Source: JANMDR01 sp031376425
GTDB lineage: Bacteria; Pseudomonadota; Gammaproteobacteria; Burkholderiales; Usitatibacteraceae
NCBI GenBank assembly: GCA_031376425.1
Contig: JANMDR010000213.1
Location: 1 to 20,504 of the forward strand
Direction of reading: 5' to 3'
Length of the DNA: 20,504 nucleotides
Position numbers and translations under genes: made by a program
Shown here: positions 1-8,500 of the stretch, one piece after another
Layout of the letters: every line of letters starts with the position of its first letter
How positions within the stretch are numbered: position 1 is the first letter of the stretch
The notes under the pieces: model-generated
Databases searched by the model: none
What the model saw: the letters and a program-made list of their open reading frames with translations, nothing else
What the model was told of the DNA's origin: nothing

Positions 1-166
1 CAATCCAAAACTGGAAACAAGCAATAAGTCAGTTGATGATCCACTTTGAAAAGCAGTTTAACCCCGCCTAGCAAAAACTAAAAACACAAAATTCGGGATA
101 GCCTCCCCTGTTACCCTATAGCTCTAAAATTTTGGGGTAAAACCCCCGATTACAAGGATTTTAAAT
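1..166. other. Non-coding stretch at left edge
   Basis: No open frame with protein-like content is seen on either strand. A short GGGG/CCCC inverted repeat with an AT-rich loop lies near 133-146 but has no U-run on either side. The stretch lies beyond the terminator of the ammonium-transporter operon and may belong to the downstream region of a gene outside the window. Confidence 0.5.
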
Positions 167-197
167 AGCAAAAAGGGGCTTAAAGCCCCTTTTTGCT
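167..197 (-). terminator. Rho-independent terminator of the porin-PII-Amt operon
   Basis: A perfect inverted repeat pairs 167-180 with 184-197, leaving a 3-base loop. The GC core is GGGGC/GCCCC, flanked by A5 on one side and T5 on the other. Read on the minus strand it is a stem followed by a U-run, starting 23 bp after the amt stop codon. The symmetry means it could also stop transcription arriving on the plus strand. Confidence 0.9.
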
Positions 198-219
198 CTA
201 CCACTACACCAACTACGGC

Positions 220-2061
220 TTAGTTATAAGCCTTTTCACCGTGTGAGGTGACATCAAGACCTTCGCGCTCGTCTTCTTCAGCAACACGTAGACCCATTAC
301 CAACTTGATCACAAATAACGATGCTGCGGTGACCAATGCTGACCAAACCACCACAATACCTACCGCTTTTGCCTGCACAAATACTTGTGCACCAATGGAG
401 GTAAAGCCAGTCTTAGCGGTAACCCAATCAGTTACAAAGCCTGGGCCACCGAGATCTGGTGAGTTGAACACACCTGTTAGCAATGCGCCAACAATACCGC
501 CCACGGCATGCACACCGAATACATCCAAGGAATCATCCACTTTCAGCATACGCTTTAAGCCAGTAACGCCCCACAAACAAATTGCGCCTGTGATCACACC
601 GATGACCAATGCACCCATGATGCCGACATTACCAGCAGCAGGCGTAATGCCCACTAGCCCAGCGATTGCACCTGAAGCAGCACCAAGCATAGAAGGCTTA
701 CCTTTTAGAATCCATTCAAGAGTAATCCATGAAAGCACCGCTGCTGCTGCTGCAAGCAAGGTATTCATAAACGCTAAACCTGCAGTCCCGTTGGCCTCTA
801 GCGCCGAGCCAGCGTTAAAGCCAAACCAACCTACCCAAAGCAAGGATGCACCGATCATGGTCATTGGCAAATTATGCGGTGTCATCGCTTCGCGACCCCA
901 ACCAATACGCTTACCAATCATAGCTGCTGCAACCAAGCCTGCTACACCAGCGTTAATATGAACCACTGTACCGCCCGCAAAATCCAGCGCGCCCATGTTC
1001 CATAAGTAACCCGCCTTAGCGTTCATTGCGTCAACAACAGTTGGGCCTGTGTAGGCATCTGGGCCCATCCAGAACCACACCATGTGAGCGACTGGAATGT
1101 AGCTAAACGTAAACCATGCGATGATGAATACCAACACAGAAGAAAACTTGGCACGCTCAGCAAATGCGCCCAAGATCAAGCAGCAAGTAATGGCCGCGAA
1201 GGACGCTTGAAAGGCCGCAAATACGATTTCTGGCACAACAGTGGCCTTGCTAAAGGTAGCGGCCATAACGAACTCGCCTTTAGACAGATCAGCTATGTCT
1301 TTTAAGAATATGCGGCTAGTGCCACCGACAAACGCATTTCCTTCGGTAAATGCAAAGCTGTAACCGTAAATTACCCAAAGCACAATAATGAGCGAGAACA
1401 CCACAAAAACCTGCATTAATACTGACAGCATGTTTTTGGAACGCACCATGCCGCCATAGAATAACGCCAGACCTGGAACCGACATCATGATGACTAAGGC
1501 CGTTGCGATGAGCAACCACGCGACGTCTCCTTTGTTTGGCACAGGTGCTGCTGGCGCAGCAGCAACAGGGGTAGCTGCGGCGGCAGTAACCGGTGCGGCT
1601 GCGGCAGATGCGGCAGGAGCTGCAACTGGCGCGACAACTGCGGGTGCTAATTTAATTTCAACTCGACGCGCTTCGTCCGGCGAGCCTGCGACCATCACCG
1701 CATCGGGTTTTTGCAATACGATTTTGTCATCAGCTACACCAGCGGCTTTGAGCGCATCACGCACCGCAAAAGCCCGTTGTTTGGCGAGTTCGGCATTGGT
1801 TGCGGCATCGCCAGTTTTATCGGTAAAGCCCGATACCGTTAATACAGAATCCGTTTTGCCTTTCAAAAGCGCGGCGGCTGCATCAATTGCTACCTTTGAT
1901 CCGGCTGGTAATCCTGATTTGCCGCTTTCAAAATTAATTTGCGTTGGTGTCGATTGCGCGTTTACCGTAATACTTGCGGCACTTAAACAAGCGGCAATAA
2001 GCCACATCGAAACTAATGCAAAGAGTGCACTAGCTGATTTTATTTTAGTCGTTGATTTCAT
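220..2061 (-). CDS. amtB: Ammonium channel Amt with N-terminal OmpA-like periplasmic domain
   Basis: This protein of 613 residues should conduct ammonium across the inner membrane. Residues 1-36 form a signal sequence. Residues about 40-138 are an OmpA-like domain, with the usual diaminopimelate-binding Asp (GFTDKTG, D81) and Arg (KQRA, R96) positions and a RRVEI end. Residues about 139-175 are a Pro/Ala-rich linker. From about 176 on there is a full Amt domain with the conserved Asp (D360) and the twin pore histidines (H368 in VVHINAG, H518 in FGVHAVGG). Ordinary Amt proteins run about 400-430 residues, so the extra length is the OmpA module and linker. Mature AmtB has a periplasmic N terminus, so the OmpA domain would sit in the periplasm and could bind peptidoglycan (inference). 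A good ribosome-binding site (AGGGGA) precedes ATG 2061. The gene is 18 bp downstream of the PII gene and is the last of its operon. Confidence 0.95.
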   Translation of the reverse strand: MKSTTKIKSASALFALVSMWLIAACLSAASITVNAQSTPTQINFESGKSGLPAGSKVAIDAAAALLKGKTDSVLTVSGFTDKTGDAATNAELAKQRAFAVRDALKAAGVADDKIVLQKPDAVMVAGSPDEARRVEIKLAPAVVAPVAAPAASAAAAPVTAAAATPVAAAPAAPVPNKGDVAWLLIATALVIMMSVPGLALFYGGMVRSKNMLSVLMQVFVVFSLIIVLWVIYGYSFAFTEGNAFVGGTSRIFLKDIADLSKGEFVMAATFSKATVVPEIVFAAFQASFAAITCCLILGAFAERAKFSSVLVFIIAWFTFSYIPVAHMVWFWMGPDAYTGPTVVDAMNAKAGYLWNMGALDFAGGTVVHINAGVAGLVAAAMIGKRIGWGREAMTPHNLPMTMIGASLLWVGWFGFNAGSALEANGTAGLAFMNTLLAAAAAVLSWITLEWILKGKPSMLGAASGAIAGLVGITPAAGNVGIMGALVIGVITGAICLWGVTGLKRMLKVDDSLDVFGVHAVGGIVGALLTGVFNSPDLGGPGFVTDWVTAKTGFTSIGAQVFVQAKAVGIVVVWSALVTAASLFVIKLVMGLRVAEEDEREGLDVTSHGEKAYN

Positions 2062-2079
2062 TAGTTAATTCCCCTTGAT

Positions 2080-2418
2080 TTACAAAGCATCGGCGCCGGT
2101 TTCACCGGTGCGAATACGAACGACTTGTTCTAGATTAAAAACAAATATTTTACCGTCGCCGATTTTGCCGGTATTTGCGGCTTTTTCGATGGCTTCGATA
2201 ACGCGATCAATCATGTCATCTTTAACAGCAGCCTCGATTTTTACCTTGGGCAAAAAGTCCACTACATATTCAGCCCCACGATAGAGTTCAGTATGGCCTT
2301 TTTGACGGCCAAAGCCCTTAACTTCCGTGACCGTAATTCCTTGTACCCCAATAGCTGAAAGGGCTTCGCGCACCTCATCAAGCTTAAACGGTTTAATAAT
2401 TGCCGTAACTAATTTCAT
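2080..2418 (-). CDS. glnK: PII nitrogen-regulatory protein (GlnK/GlnB type)
   Basis: The 112-residue length is the exact PII family size. The protein starts MKLVTAIIKPFKLDEV. Its T-loop region GRQKGHTELYRGAEY has Tyr51, the usual uridylylation site, and the B-loop KIGDGKIFV is intact. PII proteins sense 2-oxoglutarate, ATP/ADP and, through uridylylation, glutamine. GlnK-type members plug the Amt pore through the T-loop when ammonium is plentiful. The position just upstream of amt and inside a sigma-54-controlled operon favours GlnK over GlnB, although sequence alone barely separates them. A ribosome-binding site AGGGA lies ahead of the ATG. A 104 bp gap separates it from the porin gene, and no convincing separate promoter was found there. 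Confidence 0.96.
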   Translation of the reverse strand: MKLVTAIIKPFKLDEVREALSAIGVQGITVTEVKGFGRQKGHTELYRGAEYVVDFLPKVKIEAAVKDDMIDRVIEAIEKAANTGKIGDGKIFVFNLEQVVRIRTGETGADAL

Positions 2419-2522
2419 GAAAGTTTCCCTTTTTATTTACTAAACTGTTCGAGCAGGCCGCACCATAGTGCCGCCCACTCCCACCATCATTGCCTATCAA
2501 AAATCAACACTACAAAACTGCC

Positions 2523-3296
2523 CTAGAACGATTTACTTACACCAATCACGAGACGTGATTTGCTCCAATCCTTATTAAGGAATTCATACGCACCTTTTTT
2601 AGCATTGGTACCTTTGAAGTAGCCGATTGCACTCCAGCCGTCACCTAGGTCATAAGTCAAACCTGCTTTATAAACGGTGTAGCTAAATACGCCGCCGTTT
2701 TTAATAACTTGACGCGCCAATTGGGCGTTTGCAGTCAATTTAGGGGCAATTTCTTGGGTCCAGTTAGCTTCAATAAAACCAGAGCCTTTGCTATTGGGAT
2801 TACCGAAGGTATTGGTGACTGCGTGCGAGTATTTAACGTTAAACGCACCACTGGTCACACCAGCATAAATTTCCGTGGTGTTAGGTTTTGGGCTAAATGA
2901 ACCACTGGATGGGTAAATATAGGCCAGCACACCCACATCCAAGGTTACGTCTTTAGCGATTTCGGTTTTAAAACCACTATATAAGTCCACTTCAAGTTGC
3001 GCGCTAGTGCTAAAACCACTCGCTTTTGCCGCATCTTTTAGCCATTTAATATTGCTTACAAAGGTGCCAAGATAAAATCCACTGGCATTTGCGTAATCTA
3101 GGTTTAATTGCAGTGCTGGTTTTTCCGATGTTTGCGAAATGCCGCGATACTCGTATTCGCTATATGCGGCAACCTTGCCGGTAAACTCCGGCGTGGGTGC
3201 CGCAGCCGGTGCTGCCGTTTGTGCTAGCGCTGCGACGGAAAACAGTGCGCTGCCCAGTACCGCTGATACACCGATAGTTTTATTAATTTGTTTCAT
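2523..3296 (-). CDS. TorF-family putative outer-membrane porin
   Basis: This protein of 257 residues has a clear Sec signal peptide (about residues 1-25, cleavage after ALA) followed by a Pro/Ala spacer. The remainder is rich in alternating aromatic and polar residues, as in a beta-barrel, and ends in Phe (SKSF), the usual outer-membrane C-terminal signal. The segment YSEYEYRGISQTSEKPALQ near residues 45-63 is characteristic of the TorF/CHP02001 family. Members often precede glnK-amt in betaproteobacteria, which suggests an outer-membrane pore for ammonium or small nitrogen compounds; the substrate is not proven. It is the first gene of the operon, with a strong AGGAGA site 5 bases before the ATG and a sigma-54 promoter upstream. 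Confidence 0.88.
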   Translation of the reverse strand: MKQINKTIGVSAVLGSALFSVAALAQTAAPAAAPTPEFTGKVAAYSEYEYRGISQTSEKPALQLNLDYANASGFYLGTFVSNIKWLKDAAKASGFSTSAQLEVDLYSGFKTEIAKDVTLDVGVLAYIYPSSGSFSPKPNTTEIYAGVTSGAFNVKYSHAVTNTFGNPNSKGSGFIEANWTQEIAPKLTANAQLARQVIKNGGVFSYTVYKAGLTYDLGDGWSAIGYFKGTNAKKGAYEFLNKDWSKSRLVIGVSKSF

Positions 3297-3344
3297 TTAT
3301 TTCTCCTGATAGATTGAAACTAGGGAATGCGCTAAACCAACAGA

Positions 3345-3360
3345 AGCAGTTTTCGTGCCA
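3345..3360 (-). promoter_or_regulatory. Sigma-54 (RpoN) promoter of the porin-PII-Amt operon
   Basis: On the minus strand the sequence reads TGGCACGAAAACTGCT. It has the invariant GG-N10-GC spacing and matches TGGCAC-N5-TTGCA at all but two positions. It predicts a start near 3334 and a leader of about 37 nt before the porin ATG, which carries the AGGAGA ribosome-binding site. Confidence 0.85.
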
Positions 3361-3462
3361 ATTAGTGCGCGTCTCCACATACTAGAAACCCTAGCGGAAT
3401 CGCACTCTGATCGCACCAAAACAGACCGTATCGCACCAAATTCACGCAGACCGTCGAAGTTC

Positions 3463-3477
3463 GCACAAGTTTGGTGC
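3463..3477. promoter_or_regulatory. NtrC-type activator binding site
   Basis: GCACAAGTTTGGTGC fits the enterobacterial NtrC consensus GCACCA-N3-TGGTGC, with intact GCAC and GTGC half-sites and the correct 15 bp length. It lies about 130-145 bp upstream of the predicted sigma-54 start, a normal enhancer distance. Further GCACCA half-sites occur at 3413-3418 and 3433-3438. Confidence 0.75.
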
Positions 3478-3596
3478 GCCATTTTAGCAATAAACATCAA
3501 TTCGTTTATTGTTCATTGAGAGAATTCACAGCGGTGTCGCGCAACCCGTTAAAATAAGACGCATCTTCCGTATTGCCCACTTTAAGCGAACAATAT

Positions 3597-3983
3597 ATGC
3601 CAATCAACTCAAAACTTCCCCCCTTTCTAAATCAAGCAGCTTCCCCGCTCGCTGCCATCACCGAAGGCATCTCTGCGCTAGCACAGCGTTCCAGCGATGC
3701 CTTTAAAACCGCGCAAACCGCAAATCCGGCAAGTGCATTTGCCGACGTGACAAAAAACCTACGTGCTGCCGTGGGTGCACAGGCCAGCAAACTGGATTTG
3801 GTGACGCAGGAAGAATTTCAGATACAGCGCGCGCTCCTAGAAAAATCAATCGCCAAGTTAGCCGAGTTAAGCGCAAAAATCACTGACTTAGAAGCACAAG
3901 TTGCTACTGGTAGCGGCCTTAAGTCACCTGAAATACAGGCATCTTCAGGCATATCCGCAGCAGCAGCTGATGCCCAAAAATAA
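3597..3983 (+). CDS. ubiK: UbiK accessory factor for ubiquinone biosynthesis (BMFP domain)
   Basis: This small protein of 128 residues has a low-complexity N-terminal half. Residues about 55-102 form a helical, coiled-coil BMFP (YqiC) domain containing the family signature LDLVTQEEFQIQRALLEK and a heptad-like LAELSAKITDLEAQ. UbiK family proteins trimerise, interact with UbiJ and lipids, and help aerobic ubiquinone synthesis in the cytoplasm. The family is usually about 80-130 residues. The ATG at 3597 was chosen because family members begin close to it; an in-frame TTG at 3573 would add eight residues. It lies 9 bp before comM, an adjacency common in betaproteobacteria. The functional link between the two is unknown. 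Confidence 0.88.
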   Translation: MPINSKLPPFLNQAASPLAAITEGISALAQRSSDAFKTAQTANPASAFADVTKNLRAAVGAQASKLDLVTQEEFQIQRALLEKSIAKLAELSAKITDLEAQVATGSGLKSPEIQASSGISAAAADAQK

Positions 3984-3992
3984 AGCGCACTA

Positions 3993-5495
3993 ATGTCACT
4001 CGCCGTTTTATACAGCCGCGCTTTAAGCGGCATGGAAGCGCCTCTGGTGACGGTAGAAGTGCATCTAGCCAATGGGCTACCCTCATTTACCATTGTGGGC
4101 TTACCGGAAACGGAAGTAAAAGAAAGCAAAGATCGGGTGCGCGCGGCATTGCTCAATGCTCGATTTGAATTTCCGTCCCGCCGCATCACTGTGAACTTGG
4201 CACCCGCCGATTTACCCAAAGAAAGTGGCCGTTTTGATTTGCCGATTGCATTAGGCATTTTAGCGGCCAGCGGCCAATTGCCCATGGCAAAGCTCAAGCA
4301 CTATGAATTTGCGGGCGAATTAGCGCTTACCGGCGATTTGCGGGCTATTCGCGGCGGCTTGGCGATGACGTATAAATCTCATGGCGATGGCCGCGCCTTT
4401 GTGTTGCCCGAAGCCAATGCGCCAGAGGCCGCATTGGTGACAGACGCAACGGTGTTCGCCGCCAAAACGCTGCTGCAAGTGTGCGCGCATTTGAGCGGCC
4501 GCGAAGCGATGGCACCGTTTACCGCCCCGCCGCTGGTCGGCACGCCACTACCGGTGCCGGATATGGCAGAGGTCAAAGGCCAAAATCAAGCCAAGCGCGC
4601 TCTGGAAATTGCGGCGTCAGGCCAGCACAGCATGCTGATGGTAGGCCCACCTGGCACCGGCAAAACCATGCTAGCAGCCCGTTTACCGGGCATCTTACCG
4701 GCGATGACTCAAGAAGAAGCACTAAGTGCAGCGGCAGTGCAAAGTTTGGCCGCAGGCGGCTTTAAATTGGAAAATTGGAAACGTCGCAGCTTTCGCGCGC
4801 CCCACCACACAGCTTCTGGCGTGGCGCTCGTCGGTGGTGGCAGTAATCCACGTCCTGGAGAAATTTCACTGGCGCATCATGGTGTTTTATTTTTAGATGA
4901 ACTCCCGGAGTTTGATCGCAGTGTTTTAGAGGTTTTACGCGAGCCGCTGGAGTCACGAAAAATTTCAATTTCACGCGCCGCACGGCAAGCCGAGTTTCCC
5001 GCAGATTTTCAGCTTTTCGCGGCAATGAATCCCTGCCCATGCGGCTATTTAGGGCATTTCCTCAATAAGTGCCGTTGCACGCCAGATCAAGTCTCGCGTT
5101 ATCGTAGCAAAATTTCCGGACCATTGCTAGACCGTATTGATATTCAAATAGAGGTTGGTGCGCTAGCGCAAAATGAGCTAATGCAAACGGCCAATGGTGA
5201 AACCAGCGCGGTAATTCAAGGCCGCGTGCAAGCGGCATTTGACCGACAAATACAACGCCAAGGCAAACCCAACTCAAAACTAAGTCCGAGCGAAATCGAC
5301 CAATTTTGTGTGCTCAATAGCGATAGCGAAAATTTACTAAAGGCCGCTATCACCCGGTTTGGCATGTCGGCTCGCGCCTATCATCGCGTCTTGAAGCTTG
5401 CGCGCACCATTGCTGACGCGGCCAGCCTAAGTAATATAACAACCACCCATATCGCCGAAGCCATTCAATATCGGCAGATGGATAAAACCCAATAA
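3993..5495 (+). CDS. comM: ComM/YifB family Mg-chelatase-like AAA+ ATPase
   Basis: At 500 residues this is full length for the family. The N-terminal ChlI/Lon-protease-like domain (about 1-180) contains GLPETEVKESKDRV. It is followed by an AAA+ core with Walker A GPPGTGKT (218-225), Walker B VLFLDELPEF (298-307), the arginine-rich region near 320-330, and the Cys motif NPCPCGYLGHFLNKCRC (347-363). The C-terminal Mg_chelatase_C domain follows (about 395-495, with FGMSARAYHRVLKLARTIAD). ComM homologues are hexameric branch-migration helicases that widen recombination during natural transformation, but they are found in many non-competent bacteria too. The upstream ribosome-binding site is weak, and translation is probably coupled to ubiK. 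Confidence 0.95.
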   Translation: MSLAVLYSRALSGMEAPLVTVEVHLANGLPSFTIVGLPETEVKESKDRVRAALLNARFEFPSRRITVNLAPADLPKESGRFDLPIALGILAASGQLPMAKLKHYEFAGELALTGDLRAIRGGLAMTYKSHGDGRAFVLPEANAPEAALVTDATVFAAKTLLQVCAHLSGREAMAPFTAPPLVGTPLPVPDMAEVKGQNQAKRALEIAASGQHSMLMVGPPGTGKTMLAARLPGILPAMTQEEALSAAAVQSLAAGGFKLENWKRRSFRAPHHTASGVALVGGGSNPRPGEISLAHHGVLFLDELPEFDRSVLEVLREPLESRKISISRAARQAEFPADFQLFAAMNPCPCGYLGHFLNKCRCTPDQVSRYRSKISGPLLDRIDIQIEVGALAQNELMQTANGETSAVIQGRVQAAFDRQIQRQGKPNSKLSPSEIDQFCVLNSDSENLLKAAITRFGMSARAYHRVLKLARTIADAASLSNITTTHIAEAIQYRQMDKTQ

Positions 5496-5500
5496 TCGCG

Positions 5501-8500
5501 ATGGCGCTACCAGCCAAATTTACTGCGTGGTTCCGCCCCAGTCGCTTTGTGGTGCTGGCAGCATTACTATTTATTATCGGCGTCATTATCTTAGTGATGA
5601 TGTTTGATCGTGAAGCGGCATCGCGCAATAGCCAAAATCAAGCACGCAGCACCTTGCAACTGACACGAATGCTGCAACAAGAAGTAGGCGACGAACTAAG
5701 CGATATTAATAATTTTATCACTTTCATCGAATCTCAATTAGCCAATACCAAAGCCCAATCTCGGGGCGCAATCTTAAGTGTTATTTTGGATTCGCATATT
5801 CGCCTCATTTCTGAAGTTCAACATATTGTCGTGATCGACGCGACGGGGGAAATCCTTGCACAGAGCATGCAAGCCGGTGGAAACTCCGCGACCGCACCAA
5901 CAAATATGCGTGAAGACCCTTTATTTAAGGCGATCTCAAAAACGTCATCGACATCCAGAATAATTAGCATTAATACTGCGAGCAGCACTACGCAGCCGCC
6001 GGACTTCCAAATTGGTGCACGGATCAGTGGCGCAAAAAATACGAGCCCAAGCTCCGACGCATTCGTCATTCTGCACCTAAGCACGCGCCACTTTGATGCA
6101 CTCTTAAATTCAATTACTTCACTTAAAGAGGGTACGGTTTTAGAAGCTGCACTCTTGCATACAGATGGCACCATAATCGCCGCATCAAAGCAGGCTTTTT
6201 CCTCACCAACAACGCGGAATAAAGCAGAGGGCTACGGGGCGGCTCACACAGCACGGCTAGCATCCACAACATGGCTGGCTGAGGCCATTGCCAAACAATC
6301 CTCAGCCTTAGAACCCTTAAGTTTGATGGACGTCGAAGCTCCCTTTTTAGCAACAAAATCAACCAATATGCAGGAAAATATATCAAACTCAAACCAGCCG
6401 ATGCAGCGTAGACGCACACAATTAAGCTATGCCCAATTGCGTGAGTGGCCAGTTGCCATGGCCGTCTGGACGGCACACGCACCACCTACTTCGAGCGATC
6501 AACCGTCATTCGCCTCACAAACTATTCAACGTTTACATGCCGCGGCAGCGGCACTTTGTCTCATCATTCTCGTCTGCGCACTAGCGGCCTCGCGAGCCCT
6601 CCAGCAACGTGAACAATCTCAGGTTACGTTACGCAACAATCAATCCACGTTACGTCTTTTATCAGATGATTTAGCGCAAGCGCAACGTATTGGTCGCATT
6701 GGTCGTTGGCATTGGAATATCGTTAGCGATTTCATCACTTTCTCAGACGACTACGCGGAGTTTATGCAAGTAGATACCGGGGTCGCGCCGCAAAAAATGC
6801 GTGAATGGATTCTTAAAATAACCCATCCTGAAGAAATCAACTTTGCCCTTAACAACTACCAAAACCGACTCGATGCCAAAGCGTTTGGACACGAGCGCCG
6901 CATTATTTCCAAGACCGGCGAAGTGCGCTGGTGCTACACGGCTGGCGAACCGGTGTTTGATGCCAGCGGCGCATTGACGGCTTACCGTGGCATTACGCGC
7001 GACATCACCGAAACTAAAAATGCCGCGATCCAGCAGCAAACTCTTGCCCAAGAATTGGAGGCCGCACAAGAGATCGCGCAAATGGGCCACTTCACGTGGA
7101 CACTTGCCGATGATAGCGTGACTGGTTCAACAAGCTTCGGTGCACTTTATGAAATCACGAACGATACGCGTCCGGCGACCGCCAGAGAATTAATCGAAAA
7201 TTTTACCGAAGGTCAGCACCAACTCAATGCGATGGCCACCTATGCCTTGCGCCATCATGGCAAGCCGTTTCGAGTTGATCGCCAAATTACCACCTACAAA
7301 AAAAATAAAAAATGGATTGAAACTGTCGCTACACCTTTTTTTGATACAAACCATACCTTGCTCGGCTACCGAGGTGTACAACGTGATATTTCAGCTACCA
7401 AGGAGGCCGCTATCGCTGTTGCACAGAGTGAAGAAAGGTACCGTTTAATCTCTGACAATATGCTCGATATTGTCTGCTTGCATGAGGATGATTTCACTGT
7501 TCGCTATGTGTCGCGATCCATCTCACGTTTGTTGGGCTATAGCCCCGCAGCCTCCATCGGTGTGCGCTTCGATAACTTAGTGCACCCCGATGATATTGCG
7601 GCAGTGTTAGCCGCGCATGCCGAACAAAGAAATACCGACGATGTGCGCAGCCACGTGGAATGCCGATTTAAAACCTTGGCTGGCAATTATATCTGGCTCG
7701 AATCTGTGGTCACAAAATTGCCTGACAGTGCCCATTCTGGCCGCAATACTTTATTTTTGATGGTGGCGCGCGATGCGAGCCAACGCAAAAAAGCCGAGGA
7801 AGCCATGCAAGCTTCCGAAACACGATTTCGACGACTCACGCAGTTATCATCAGATTGGTATTGGGAAACCGATGCGGCGGGACGATTTACATTTTTTTCA
7901 CGACCGCACCCGATTATTCATAACCTACCGCTTGAAAAAATTTTGGGCCAGCATCCACTTATTATTTTCCCTGATCAATTAACAGCGGCGCAAAGCGCCG
8001 AACACACGCAAATCGTTGAGCGACGCGAACCATTTCGCAATTTTGCATTCACCGCACGCGATAGCCATGGCGTAGTGATTGCCCATGCTATTTCCAACGG
8101 CGAACCCTATTTTAACAGCGATGGCAGTTACGCTGGTTATCGCGGCACTGGGCGCGATGTTTCAGCGGAAAAATTTGCGCTCAATGCGCTAAAAACAAGT
8201 AGCCAGCGCTTTGAAAGTTTAACGCGACTATCAGTGGATTGGTACTGGGAACAGGATGCGGATTATCGCTTTACGTTCTACTCCCATCCCATCATCGTTG
8301 GTTCAACTCAATCCAGTAGCGTGTTCTACGGCAAAACTCGATGGGAACTCTATCCGGATGCGCTTACCGAAGCGCAGTGGCAGCAACACCGCGCACAGCT
8401 TGATGCACGTCTGCCGTTTCATGATTTAGTTTTAACCGTTAAAGGTCAGAGCGAAACAGATCCTTTTCCGGTGGATCGTTATTTTTCACTAAGCGGTACG

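Larger units (their letters stand above)
3297..3596. promoter_or_regulatory. Divergent control region between the nitrogen operon and ubiK
   Basis: This 300 bp non-coding region holds the sigma-54 promoter (3345-3360) and NtrC-type palindrome (3463-3477) of the minus-strand operon. It also has four TCGCAC repeats starting at 3400, 3411, 3431 and 3461, and two CAGACCGT repeats (3422-3429, 3447-3454). The plus-strand promoter for ubiK must lie about 3485-3590. A TAAAAT at 3550-3555 could be its -10 box, but no good -35 stands at the right distance. Confidence 0.7.

Noticed and set aside
133..146. GGGG/CCCC hairpin near the left edge.
   Set aside because: It has only a short stem and no U-run after it on either strand, so it is not called a terminator.
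195..220. On the minus strand this stretch resembles the D-arm region of a tRNA (TTGGTGTAGTGGTAGAGC).
   Set aside because: No anticodon arm, T-arm or acceptor pairing follows; instead the terminator hairpin begins, and the stretch overlaps the amt stop. The likeness is probably chance.
248..961. Long open frame on the plus strand, opposite amt.
   Set aside because: Composition is typical of an antisense shadow of a well-conserved membrane protein, and the minus-strand product is unmistakable. The same holds for 1487-2068.
2460..2471. GCACCATAGTGC palindrome in the porin-PII gap, at first sight another NtrC site or sigma-54 element.
   Set aside because: The half-sites are 3 bp too close for NtrC, and the GG to GC spacing is 9 instead of 10 for sigma-54.
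3573..3596. TTG start for ubiK eight codons upstream.
   Set aside because: The ATG at 3597 gives the usual N terminus, and no ribosome-binding site favours the TTG.
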